Of a stretch of DNA of 6,122 nt, positions 1 through 5,636 are shown in pieces. Position 1 is the first letter of the stretch. Every line of letters starts with the position of its first letter. The stretch spans positions 1-6,122 of the forward strand of contig CALBSF010000266.1 of assembly GCA_937927795.1 (NCBI GenBank), read 5' to 3'. A program made the translations under genes and the position numbers. The notes below the pieces were generated by a model. The model worked only from the letters and a program-made list of their open reading frames with translations. It did not search any database and was not told where the DNA came from. This DNA comes from an uncultured Rickettsiales bacterium. Lineage in GTDB: Bacteria; Pseudomonadota; Alphaproteobacteria; Rickettsiales; UBA1997.

Positions 1-42
1 AACGTGATGTGACTGGAGCTCAGACGTGTGCTCTTCCGATCT
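1..42 (+). other. Illumina index and P7-side adapter (synthetic)
   Basis: Bases 9-42 match, as I remember it, the 34-base Illumina TruSeq index/read-2 adapter, ending in GCTCTTCCGATCT, with a single mismatch at base 19 (C where the adapter has T). The 8 bases in front, AACGTGAT, sit exactly where a P7 sample index belongs. This is untrimmed library sequence at a contig end, not genomic DNA. The neighbouring LPP20-like gene is therefore cut at base 43 by the library fragment end and not by a biological breakpoint. Any reading frame entering these bases should be ignored. Confidence 0.97.
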
Positions 43-291
43 GCCTTGATTTTCTTCGCGAACCAAATTTGATTCCGACGAAACGCTTACCATCAAGCGC
101 GCAGCCGCATCAACAAGAGCATATTTAGTAGCTTCTTCCAAAGTATAGCCTTCAGCAACGCCATATAAATATTCAGCATCGTTTGATTTTGGGGTAATAT
201 AAAAGGAGGGCAAATCACCTAAATTTTGATCTTTAGCGTAAGAGTTAGCAAGAAAAGATAGGAATATTGATATAGCAAAAAAAAGTCTCAT
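43..291 (-). CDS. LPP20-like secreted protein, C-terminus missing
   Basis: The first 83 residues of an exported protein are visible. It begins MRLFFAISIF, with a signal peptide of about 19 residues and a probable signal peptidase I site after N-S-Y-A; there is no lipobox cysteine. The mature part has the LPP20 look: LPSFYITP at 27-34, then YLYGVAEG at 41-48, then a helix with regularly spaced alanines (EEATKYALVDAAARLMVSV, 52-70). LPP20-family proteins are envelope proteins, and some relatives (FlgP, FlgT-like) take part in flagellar outer-membrane structures, but nothing here shows a flagellar role. The ATG at 291-289 follows the stop codon of the upstream small gene with no gap, and that gene's last codons supply a purine-rich AAAGAG/GGA ribosome-binding region. 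The 3' end is lost at the adapter. The family call is from pattern recognition and is fairly likely. Confidence 0.75.
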
Positions 292-447
292 CTATTCCAT
301 CTCTTTAAAAATATCTCTATTATTTTGTTCGCTAGAATTGATTCTATTTGAAGCGGCGCCAGCCTTGGCAGTTTTTTCTAGCTCTCCATTAACTGAAGTG
401 CAAGAAAAAACCGCAAGCAAAATTGATAAGATTAAGATTTTTTTCAT
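292..447 (-). CDS. Small putative lipoprotein, 51 aa
   Basis: A complete 51-residue gene runs from ATG at 447-445 to TAG at 294-292. The N-terminus MKKILILSILLAVFSC has two lysines, a hydrophobic stretch and a lipobox-like V-F-S-C with the acylated cysteine at position 16, so it is probably exported, lipidated and trimmed to a 36-residue peptide. Threonine, not aspartate, follows the cysteine, which in enterobacterial rules favours outer-membrane sorting. The mature part is polar (ELEKTAKAGAASNRINSS and a charged end). I recognise no domain. It starts 1 nt after the upstream LPP20 lipoprotein stop and ends directly against the next ATG; an AGAAAGAAG stretch about 9 nt upstream can serve as ribosome-binding site. 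The tight spacing, good start and signal sequence argue for a real gene. It may be a small accessory subunit of its LPP20 neighbours, which is inference. Confidence 0.75.
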   Translation of the reverse strand: MKKILILSILLAVFSCTSVNGELEKTAKAGAASNRINSSEQNNRDIFKEME

Positions 448-448
448 T

Positions 449-1030
449 TTATTTGCTTCTTTCTTTTTCTAATTCATCAAATAATTCTTTAGTAGCAGCT
501 TGAGATTTATCAATATTCTCGCGGCTCAAATTTGATTTTGCTAATTTAGCTGATAATGATTTTTCACCATTTTCTAAAAATTTAGAGTAATCATCATTTT
601 TCAAAACCATGTGAACATAAAGAGTTCCATCTTTATCGCGGAAAATATTGATTCTTTTCACGCCAGATAAAGGCAGATCTTTTACAACTTCTTTAGTTGC
701 TTGAGCAAAAAATTGTTCAACATCATCTTTACCATTAACATCTGCTGATCTTAGAGAATCCTTGGTAATTCTACTCATTTCAGATTGAATAATTGCGGCA
801 ATATTAGCTTTTGCATCAAGTTCTGCTTTTGGAATCTGAAATTTAATTCCACCTTGAGATGGGCTTGCAATACCAACTGCAGCAACTCCACCTTCAACAT
901 TTGGATCTAAAACCCAAGCTGGTAAGTTAGATAAATCGCCAGCATCAATTTTTTTTGCATCTTTTTTAGAGCAAGAAGCTGTAAGAGTTAAAGCAGCGAC
1001 TAAAAATAATGAAAGAATTTTATTTTTCAT
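449..1030 (-). CDS. LPP20 family lipoprotein
   Basis: This complete 193-residue protein is a predicted envelope lipoprotein. The signal sequence (1-19) ends in L-T-L-T-A-S-C with the lipid-anchored cysteine at 20; threonine at -3 is slightly off the usual lipobox. After a charged linker comes the LPP20-type core: LPAWVLDP (36-43), the glycine-rich VAAVGIAS (49-56), an alanine-rich helix AELDAKANIAAIIQSEMSRI (69-88) and later strands (VKRINIFRD, LYVHMVLK at 124-144). The last 50 residues look helical and highly charged. The role within the family is mostly unknown; an outer-membrane lipoprotein with a periplasmic domain is the fair call. It lies 37 nt behind lptG with only a weak ribosome-binding signal, and is followed after 1 nt by the small lipoprotein gene. 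With the LPP20-like gene two positions downstream it makes a small envelope cassette behind the LPS transporter genes. Confidence 0.8.
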   Translation of the reverse strand: MKNKILSLFLVAALTLTASCSKKDAKKIDAGDLSNLPAWVLDPNVEGGVAAVGIASPSQGGIKFQIPKAELDAKANIAAIIQSEMSRITKDSLRSADVNGKDDVEQFFAQATKEVVKDLPLSGVKRINIFRDKDGTLYVHMVLKNDDYSKFLENGEKSLSAKLAKSNLSRENIDKSQAATKELFDELEKERSK

Positions 1031-1067
1031 AAAGCTTAAGTAAATAAAGATTAAATATGATTAGCAG

Positions 1068-2183
1068 TTATAAATTCTCTTTTTTGTAAATCAATAAAAT
1101 TCCTAAAGATAGACAAATCAAGGCAATAACCCAAGTTGAAGCAAAAATTGAAATTATTCCAGAAGAACCAAAGGTCATAATAACGCTTGAAGTTATATAA
1201 AGCAATAATCCAGCAATAATTCCAAGAAAAATCATTAAAATTGCATTATTATTCCTAACGTGATTAAGGCCAAAAAAGCAGGCAAGTAAGACCATCGCCA
1301 CGAATAATATTGGAGTTATCAATAAAGATTGAAAATATACCTTAAATTTTGTAACTGAAAAACCAGAATTATTCATTTCTGTTATTAATTTTGGCAATTC
1401 AAAAATAGAAAATAATTTCACATTTTGAAAATTATTAACTATTTTTTTCATAATAAATTTTCCATCTAAATCGGTTTTAATAGTAGCTTCAGCTATTTTT
1501 TGATTTAAATGATCCTTATCATTTACAATCAAATCTTTCAATAACCATTCATCTTTGAGTAAAAACATAGTTTGAACATCAATTTTTTTATAAAATTGAT
1601 TATTTTTATCAAAAAACCATATTGTGACATTTCTAAATTCCAAATTTTCTTGCAAAGCATCTCTAGCCTGAATTACCAACTCTTCTTTGCGATTTAAAAT
1701 ATTTTCTTGTTTTAACCAAATGCTATTTTTTGGCGCCACAACAACTTCACGAGAATTATTCTGAAATTTTTGCCTTTGCAAAGAGTCTGATTTTTTAACC
1801 ATTTTAATGGCGATAGGATTAAAAATAGCAACCCAAAAAATTCCAAGAAAAAATGCAGCCAGCGAAATTGGCATTAATATTCGCCATAAAGAAAGCCCAC
1901 TAGCTCTCATAATTGTTATCTCGCTTCTAGAAGAAAAAATAAAAAAAGTTATAATTGCGGCAATCAAAACCAAGGAACTTACAACATCATTTAAAAAATC
2001 AGGAATTTGCAAAAATGCGATGAATACAGTTTGCGCAAAAGAAATTTTGTTTTCTTGCGCTTTATCCGATATGTCAAGAAAGTTAACAAAGAAAATTAAC
2101 AAAGAAAATCCCAGTAAAATTTGCAAAAATTTTACTAAAAATCCTTTGGCAATATATATGTTAACTAATTTAAAAACTCTCAC
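1068..2183 (-). CDS. lptG: LPS export permease LptG
   Basis: LptG is one of two permease subunits of the LptB2FG inner-membrane ABC transporter that pulls lipopolysaccharide out of the membrane and passes it to LptC and LptA. The 371 residues fit the YjgP/YjgQ family: three N-terminal membrane helices (about 16-36, 68-84, 104-124), a periplasmic jellyroll domain (about 130-265) and three C-terminal helices (about 284-304, 313-335, 343-366). The cytoplasmic segment SRSEITIMRASGLSLWRIL (85-103) is the conserved coupling-helix region that contacts the ATPase LptB. Position after lptF and the pattern FELPKLITEMNNSGF (261-275) before helix 4 favour LptG over LptF. The start is GTG at 2183-2181, overlapping the lptF stop in a GTGA arrangement, which suggests translational coupling; no ATG lies nearby. 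lptB, lptC and lptA are not in this window. Confidence 0.93.
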   Translation of the reverse strand: MRVFKLVNIYIAKGFLVKFLQILLGFSLLIFFVNFLDISDKAQENKISFAQTVFIAFLQIPDFLNDVVSSLVLIAAIITFFIFSSRSEITIMRASGLSLWRILMPISLAAFFLGIFWVAIFNPIAIKMVKKSDSLQRQKFQNNSREVVVAPKNSIWLKQENILNRKEELVIQARDALQENLEFRNVTIWFFDKNNQFYKKIDVQTMFLLKDEWLLKDLIVNDKDHLNQKIAEATIKTDLDGKFIMKKIVNNFQNVKLFSIFELPKLITEMNNSGFSVTKFKVYFQSLLITPILFVAMVLLACFFGLNHVRNNNAILMIFLGIIAGLLLYITSSVIMTFGSSGIISIFASTWVIALICLSLGILLIYKKENL

Positions 2184-3253
2184 TTCTTATCATTTAACAT
2201 TTTTAAGGAAATCAAAACAAATATCGCCATATTTAAATATAAAAGCGGAATATATTTTGCTGAAGATTCTATCAATTTATAACTCGATATATTTAATATC
2301 AAAAATATTGTTGCCACCCCTATTGCAAGCGCAACATTCATAGCATTTCCCCTTCTGCTAAACTGACCCCTTAAAACAAAGGCCAAAGCAATCATGGAAA
2401 AAACTATTGGTAAAAGCGGATAAGTTAATCTTTGATTTAATTCAGAGCGACAACCTTCAATTTCATCTATCGAAGCATCGGCTTTAAGAAAAATTAATTC
2501 CGCTAAATATCTTTCTTTTGGCTTAAAATAACCGCTTGAAGACTCACCCTCCCCTTCAGTGAGATTAAAAACATAATCATCAAAATATAAAATATCCGTT
2601 TTTCTTTCCCGATAATTATATTTTTGCAAGGTTCCTTCTTCCATATAAAGCAGCGAAGCATCGTCATTACTTCTTATAACTCCATTTCTTGCCGTGATAG
2701 TAATGGAGTGATCTAGAGACCTTTCGTCGTGAAGCAAAATTCCTAATAATTTATTATTTTTATCCCGATCTTTTGCGTAAATTGTTAAATTTTTTAGAGT
2801 CTCAAAAGTCTTGGGATTAAAAGCTAAATTAGCATAATTATTTTTTAAATCTTCACGAATACCTCTTAATTCTCTGTTAGCAAAGGGCATTAAAAAAAAT
2901 GCGATTAAAAAACAAATTAATGAAATTAATATTGAAAAAGAAGCGACGGGTTTATATATCTGAATTTTTGTTAATCCGGAATTTTTTAGGATGGTAATTT
3001 CATTGCTATTTATCAGGCGATTATAGACCAAAAGGACTCCAGCAAAGAACGAAACCGGAACAATAAAAAGCAAAAGCCATGGCAAAATTAAAGCGAATAA
3101 ATAAAAAAATTTACTTAATTCAATGCCATTTTCTGTAATATATTTTACAAAACTAATCGCTCTGCTAAACCAGATTAGTGTTATTAATATGCATAGAACT
3201 CCAAAAAAACTAACTATAACTCTGTTTAAAATATAGCGACTATATAGCTTCAT
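2180..3253 (-). CDS. lptF: LPS export permease LptF
   Basis: LptF is the partner permease of LptG in the lipopolysaccharide-extracting ABC transporter. From the ATG at 3253-3251 the protein has 357 residues, normal for the family. Membrane helices lie at about 12-34, 52-77, 103-125, 277-296, 305-325 and 334-353, with a periplasmic jellyroll domain between (about 135-265). The coupling segment NRLINSNEITILKNSGL (78-94) and the conserved stretch SELNQRLTYPLLPI (270-283) leading into helix 4 identify it. A TTG two codons upstream (3259) is in frame, but the ribosome-binding sequence GGTGG ends directly against it, while it sits 6 nt before the ATG, so the ATG is chosen. The gene overlaps the proB end by 14 nt and the lptG start by 4 nt, so the three are probably translated in a coupled way. 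Confidence 0.92.
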   Translation of the reverse strand: MKLYSRYILNRVIVSFFGVLCILITLIWFSRAISFVKYITENGIELSKFFYLFALILPWLLLFIVPVSFFAGVLLVYNRLINSNEITILKNSGLTKIQIYKPVASFSILISLICFLIAFFLMPFANRELRGIREDLKNNYANLAFNPKTFETLKNLTIYAKDRDKNNKLLGILLHDERSLDHSITITARNGVIRSNDDASLLYMEEGTLQKYNYRERKTDILYFDDYVFNLTEGEGESSSGYFKPKERYLAELIFLKADASIDEIEGCRSELNQRLTYPLLPIVFSMIALAFVLRGQFSRRGNAMNVALAIGVATIFLILNISSYKLIESSAKYIPLLYLNMAIFVLISLKMLNDKK

Positions 3254-4349
3254 AAACAACCACCAAATTATCGATGTGCACCAACTCTTTTTTAGCTAAT
3301 TTTCCTAAAATTTCTTTTACCTCATGTGATTTTTTTTCTAGAATTTTTTTCACTTCCAAAGCCGCGTAATTAGAGATTCCGCTGGCAATATGATTACCTT
3401 GTTCATCTTTGATAAAAATTGCATCTCCTGCCTTAAAATCACCTTTTATTTTTACCGCCCCAATTGGCAAAAGACTGGTTTTTTTATTTAATAAAACTTC
3501 TTTAGCACAATTATTAATTATAACTTCCCCGCTAGCATTAATAAGCCCTGAAAGCCATTTTTTACGCGATTTATTTGATTTTTCACCATTAAAAATTGTA
3601 TATTTTTTTTCACCAAAAAATAAATTTTTTAAACAATTTTGCTCAACTCCACTAGTAATAATGGTTTTGCAACCCGCCAAACAAGCCATTTTTGCTGCTT
3701 GAATTTTGGTAATCATTCCACCAGTTCCAACCTTAGAGCCTGAGCCTTCAGCCATATTTTCAATTTCTTTGGTAATTTTATCTACTTGAAAAATAAACTT
3801 AGCATCTTTTTTATTTGGATTTTTATCATAAAGACCATCAATGTCAGAAAATAAAATCAATAAATCAGCCGATATCATCTGGGCCACTCTAGCTGCCAGG
3901 CGGTCATTATCACCAATTTTAATTTCATCAACCGCCACCGAATCATTCTCATTTATAATTGGAATAACGCGATTTTTTAACAAAGTTTCAATAGTATTTT
4001 GAGAATTTAAATAACGCTGCCGAGAGTTGCAATCCGAGGCTGTAAGAAGAATTTGCGCGATATTTAAATCAAATTTTTTAAATATATCGCGGTAATTTGA
4101 CATTAAATTAATTTGACCAATCGCTGCTGCGGCCTGCTTTTCTTCAAGCATCAATTTATGATCACCAAAAATATCTCTTCCAAGAGCAATTGCGCCAGAT
4201 GTAACAATAACAATTTGAGTTTTTTTATTTACTAATTCAGCAAAATTTTCAGCAAAATTCTTTAACCATTTTTCACGCAAAACGCCATTTTCAACCAGCA
4301 ATGATGAGCCTATCTTGACAACTATCTTTTTTTCTAAAAACCTGTTCAT
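3240..4349 (-). CDS. proB: Glutamate 5-kinase with PUA domain
   Basis: ProB phosphorylates L-glutamate with ATP to gamma-glutamyl phosphate, the first step of proline synthesis, in the cytoplasm. The 369 residues match the full-length two-domain form. The amino-acid kinase domain (about 6-255) shows KIVVKIGSS (8-16), TSGAIALGR (50-58), AAIGQINLM (75-83), the glutamate-site region PIINENDSV (130-138) with GDNDRLAARVA (147-157), LFSDIDGLY (166-174) and the nucleotide-binding VGTGGMITKIQAAKMA (207-222). The PUA domain follows (about 265-345), ending in the family-like LVHIDNLVVV. Key motifs look intact, so it should be active. The ATG at 4349-4347 overlaps the stop of the upstream OmpA-family gene as ATGA, and its 3' end overlaps lptF by 14 nt. 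proA, the next enzyme, is not beside it, so placement in an envelope operon is unusual. Identity is near certain. Confidence 0.96.
   Translation of the reverse strand: MNRFLEKKIVVKIGSSLLVENGVLREKWLKNFAENFAELVNKKTQIVIVTSGAIALGRDIFGDHKLMLEEKQAAAAIGQINLMSNYRDIFKKFDLNIAQILLTASDCNSRQRYLNSQNTIETLLKNRVIPIINENDSVAVDEIKIGDNDRLAARVAQMISADLLILFSDIDGLYDKNPNKKDAKFIFQVDKITKEIENMAEGSGSKVGTGGMITKIQAAKMACLAGCKTIITSGVEQNCLKNLFFGEKKYTIFNGEKSNKSRKKWLSGLINASGEVIINNCAKEVLLNKKTSLLPIGAVKIKGDFKAGDAIFIKDEQGNHIASGISNYAALEVKKILEKKSHEVKEILGKLAKKELVHIDNLVVVYEAI
3260..3264 (-). promoter_or_regulatory. Ribosome-binding site deciding the lptF start
   Basis: GGTGG on the minus strand lies inside the last codons of proB, 6 nt before the lptF ATG at 3253. 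It leaves no spacing for the alternative TTG start at 3259, which is why the shorter lptF reading is preferred. Translation of lptF is probably boosted by ribosomes finishing proB. Confidence 0.55.
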
Positions 4350-4633
4350 TTTTTTAAACCACGTTTTTTACGCACTTCTTTAATTTCGCTTTGATAAACT
4401 TTATTTTGAATCAATGGCATTGAATATTCTAAAACTGAACCCACTCCTTTTAAAATATAAATTCCAACCCTGCGATTAGCTTGCTTTAACTCACCATCTT
4501 GATTAATAATATCAGGAAAATCTTCGCCAATTGATTTAATTTCAATAACATTTTCTAAAATTCCATTTTTTACTAAATATTCTTTAACAATTTGGGCGCG
4601 ATTAAAAGATAAATTTTTATCTACAAAAGTAAA
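4346..4633 (-). CDS. OmpA-family protein, C-terminal fragment
   Basis: About 95 residues and a TGA stop at 4348-4346 are visible; this reading frame is too fragmentary to have its own start here. The stretch KNLSFNRAQIVKEYLVKNGI, then IGEDFPDI and QANRRVGIYIL, is the second half of an OmpA C-terminal (peptidoglycan-binding) domain, with the conserved LS-x2-RA and N-R-R-V signatures. In the family the arginine of LS-x2-RA lies in the site that holds diaminopimelate of peptidoglycan. A further tail of about 33 residues after the domain ends in the basic VRKKRGLKK. The first half of the domain, including the usual G-x-T-D, and everything upstream are missing because the sequence switches to unrelated DNA near 4620-4640. 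The frame stays open to 4679 by chance, so the exact end is uncertain. Full-length protein was probably an outer-membrane or periplasmic anchor, co-transcribed with proB. Confidence 0.85.
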   Translation of the reverse strand, partial: FTFVDKNLSFNRAQIVKEYLVKNGILENVIEIKSIGEDFPDIINQDGELKQANRRVGIYILKGVGSVLEYSMPLIQNKVYQSEIKEVRKKRGLKK

Positions 4634-4645
4634 ATATTTGGCAAA
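4615..4645. other. Probable chimeric junction between two genomes
   Basis: Two unrelated genes meet here head to head, and both lack their 5' parts: the OmpA-family gene reading left and the AddB-like gene reading right. Homology on the left is recognisable up to about 4620 and on the right from about 4640. Both frames stay open through the joint, so the breakpoint cannot be fixed to a base. No transposon ends, duplicated target or adapter sequence is visible at the joint. Arginine codon use and base composition change across it. The short A+T-rich stretch at 4623-4637 could be shared microhomology at which reads or amplification products were joined. Confidence 0.75.
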
Positions 4646-5603
4646 TTTACCAACAAAAATTGATAGAGAGAACCTTCAAAAATATTATTATAAAAGATTG
4701 ATTGACTCTTCAAAGAATATATTTATCTCTTATGTTGAATCAAAAGAAGATGATATTTCAAAGTTTGCTTATGAGTTATTTTCTGATATAAAAATCTCAA
4801 CAAATGATGATGAATACAAAGATATTTTATACAAGAGTAGAAAGCTTGAATATAAAGATGAAGAGATTTTTTTAAATATTGATTTGACAAAACAAACTTG
4901 GTCAGCAAGTGGCTTAAAAATGTTTTTAGAGTGTAAAAGAAAGTGGTATTTAAACTATATTTTAAAACTAAAAGAACATACAATTTCTAAACTTCCGAAG
5001 AGTTTTGAACTTGGCAATATAGTACATAGTATTCTTGAAGAGTACTATAAAAATAAGAATTCAAATATAAATGAAATTTTTTTAAAATATAAAAGTAGCA
5101 ATCCATTTTTAATTCTTGATTTAGAAGTCTTTAAACATAATATTAAAAAACTTTTAGAAGATGATAAAAAGAGATTAGAAACTAGAGAAATAGTTGAGAT
5201 TGAAAAGAAATTTTCTGTAAATTTTAATGAATTTGAATTAATTGGAGTTATAGATAGAGTTGATAAATTTGAAGATAGTTATGAGCTAATAGATTATAAA
5301 ACTTCAAGAAGCTTGAAAATAGATACAATAAATACATATAGTAAATCTTGCGATTTTCAATTGGAGTTTTATTTTTTAGCAATAAAAAATTTGTATGAAA
5401 CGACAAATATAAAAGCCTTTTACTATGATATTTTTGAAAATAGTTTGAAGCAAGAAGTTGTTTTAAATGAAAAATTGGAACTTTTACAAATTATTTTTGA
5501 TGATTTTAAAAATCAAAGTAAAAGTAAAATTGATTTTTGTAAAACTGAAGATAAAGCTATTTGTACATATTGTACTTATAAAACTATTTGTAATAGGGAG
5601 TAG
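4635..5603 (+). CDS. addB: AddB-like PD-(D/E)XK nuclease, C-terminal fragment
   Basis: This is the C-terminal nuclease part of an AddB/RecB-like helicase-nuclease, which processes double-strand DNA ends for recombination repair. Numbering from the TTG at 4638, which is not a believable start: the nuclease begins around SASGLKMFLEC (89-99), followed by GNIVH (126-130), GVIDRVD (203-209), IDYK (218-221) and QLEFY (241-245). H130, D206, D219 and K221 match the catalytic residues of the family. C99 with C309, C312 and C318 (C-x2-C-x5-C) match the four cysteines of the AddB iron-sulphur cluster that staples the nuclease fold. The last stretch before it, NLPTKIDRENLQKYYYKRL, belongs to the preceding helicase-like region; most of that, normally several hundred residues, is missing at the junction. 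Very low G+C and AGA/AGG-only arginine codons suit Campylobacterota. The symbol is by family resemblance. Confidence 0.8.
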   Translation, partial: YLANLPTKIDRENLQKYYYKRLIDSSKNIFISYVESKEDDISKFAYELFSDIKISTNDDEYKDILYKSRKLEYKDEEIFLNIDLTKQTWSASGLKMFLECKRKWYLNYILKLKEHTISKLPKSFELGNIVHSILEEYYKNKNSNINEIFLKYKSSNPFLILDLEVFKHNIKKLLEDDKKRLETREIVEIEKKFSVNFNEFELIGVIDRVDKFEDSYELIDYKTSRSLKIDTINTYSKSCDFQLEFYFLAIKNLYETTNIKAFYYDIFENSLKQEVVLNEKLELLQIIFDDFKNQSKSKIDFCKTEDKAICTYCTYKTICNRE

Positions 5604-5636
5604 TTTAAAAAAGGGTTTGAACCCAGTTTTAAACTA
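5601..5636. terminator. Shared hairpin terminator between convergent genes
   Basis: An inverted repeat pairs TAGTTTAAAA (5601-5610) with TTTTAAACTA (5627-5636), a perfect 10-bp outer stem. Inside, after a 2-nt mismatch on each side, GGGT (5613-5616) pairs with ACCC (5621-5624) around a TTGA loop. The outermost three base pairs are the stop codons of both flanking genes. On the plus strand TTTTATTA follows; on the minus strand the GGGT/ACCC inner hairpin is followed by six Ts. It can therefore plausibly end transcription from either side, though the G+C-rich inner stem is short. Confidence 0.75.

Noticed and set aside
1031..1067. Promoter or terminator in the gap between lptG and the LPP20 lipoprotein
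   Set aside because: The 37 bases contain only a short AAGCTT palindrome and no stem with a T-run or clear promoter boxes.
1807..2343. Plus-strand open frame of 178 codons over lptG and lptF
   Set aside because: It lies antisense to two well-supported membrane-protein genes, spans their boundary and has no recognisable domain; it is a by-product of A+T-rich sequence.
3257..3259. TTG at 3259 as the lptF start
   Set aside because: The GGTGG ribosome-binding sequence touches it with no spacing; the ATG two codons later has proper spacing.
3409..3702. Plus-strand open frame of 97 codons within proB
   Set aside because: It is antisense to the conserved C-terminal half of proB and has no start context or family signature.
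4638..4640. TTG as a true start for the AddB-like protein
   Set aside because: Helicase-type homology begins immediately at this point without any N-terminal features, no ribosome-binding site precedes it, and the family is much longer, so the gene is truncated at the joint.
4723..4983. Minus-strand open frame of 86 codons within the AddB-like gene
   Set aside because: It is antisense to a conserved nuclease reading frame and has an unconvincing composition.
4346..5603. Fusion or mobile-element insertion explaining the joint of OmpA and AddB genes
   Set aside because: The genes are on opposite strands and both lose their 5' parts, with no inverted repeats, transposase, integrase or duplicated target at the joint.
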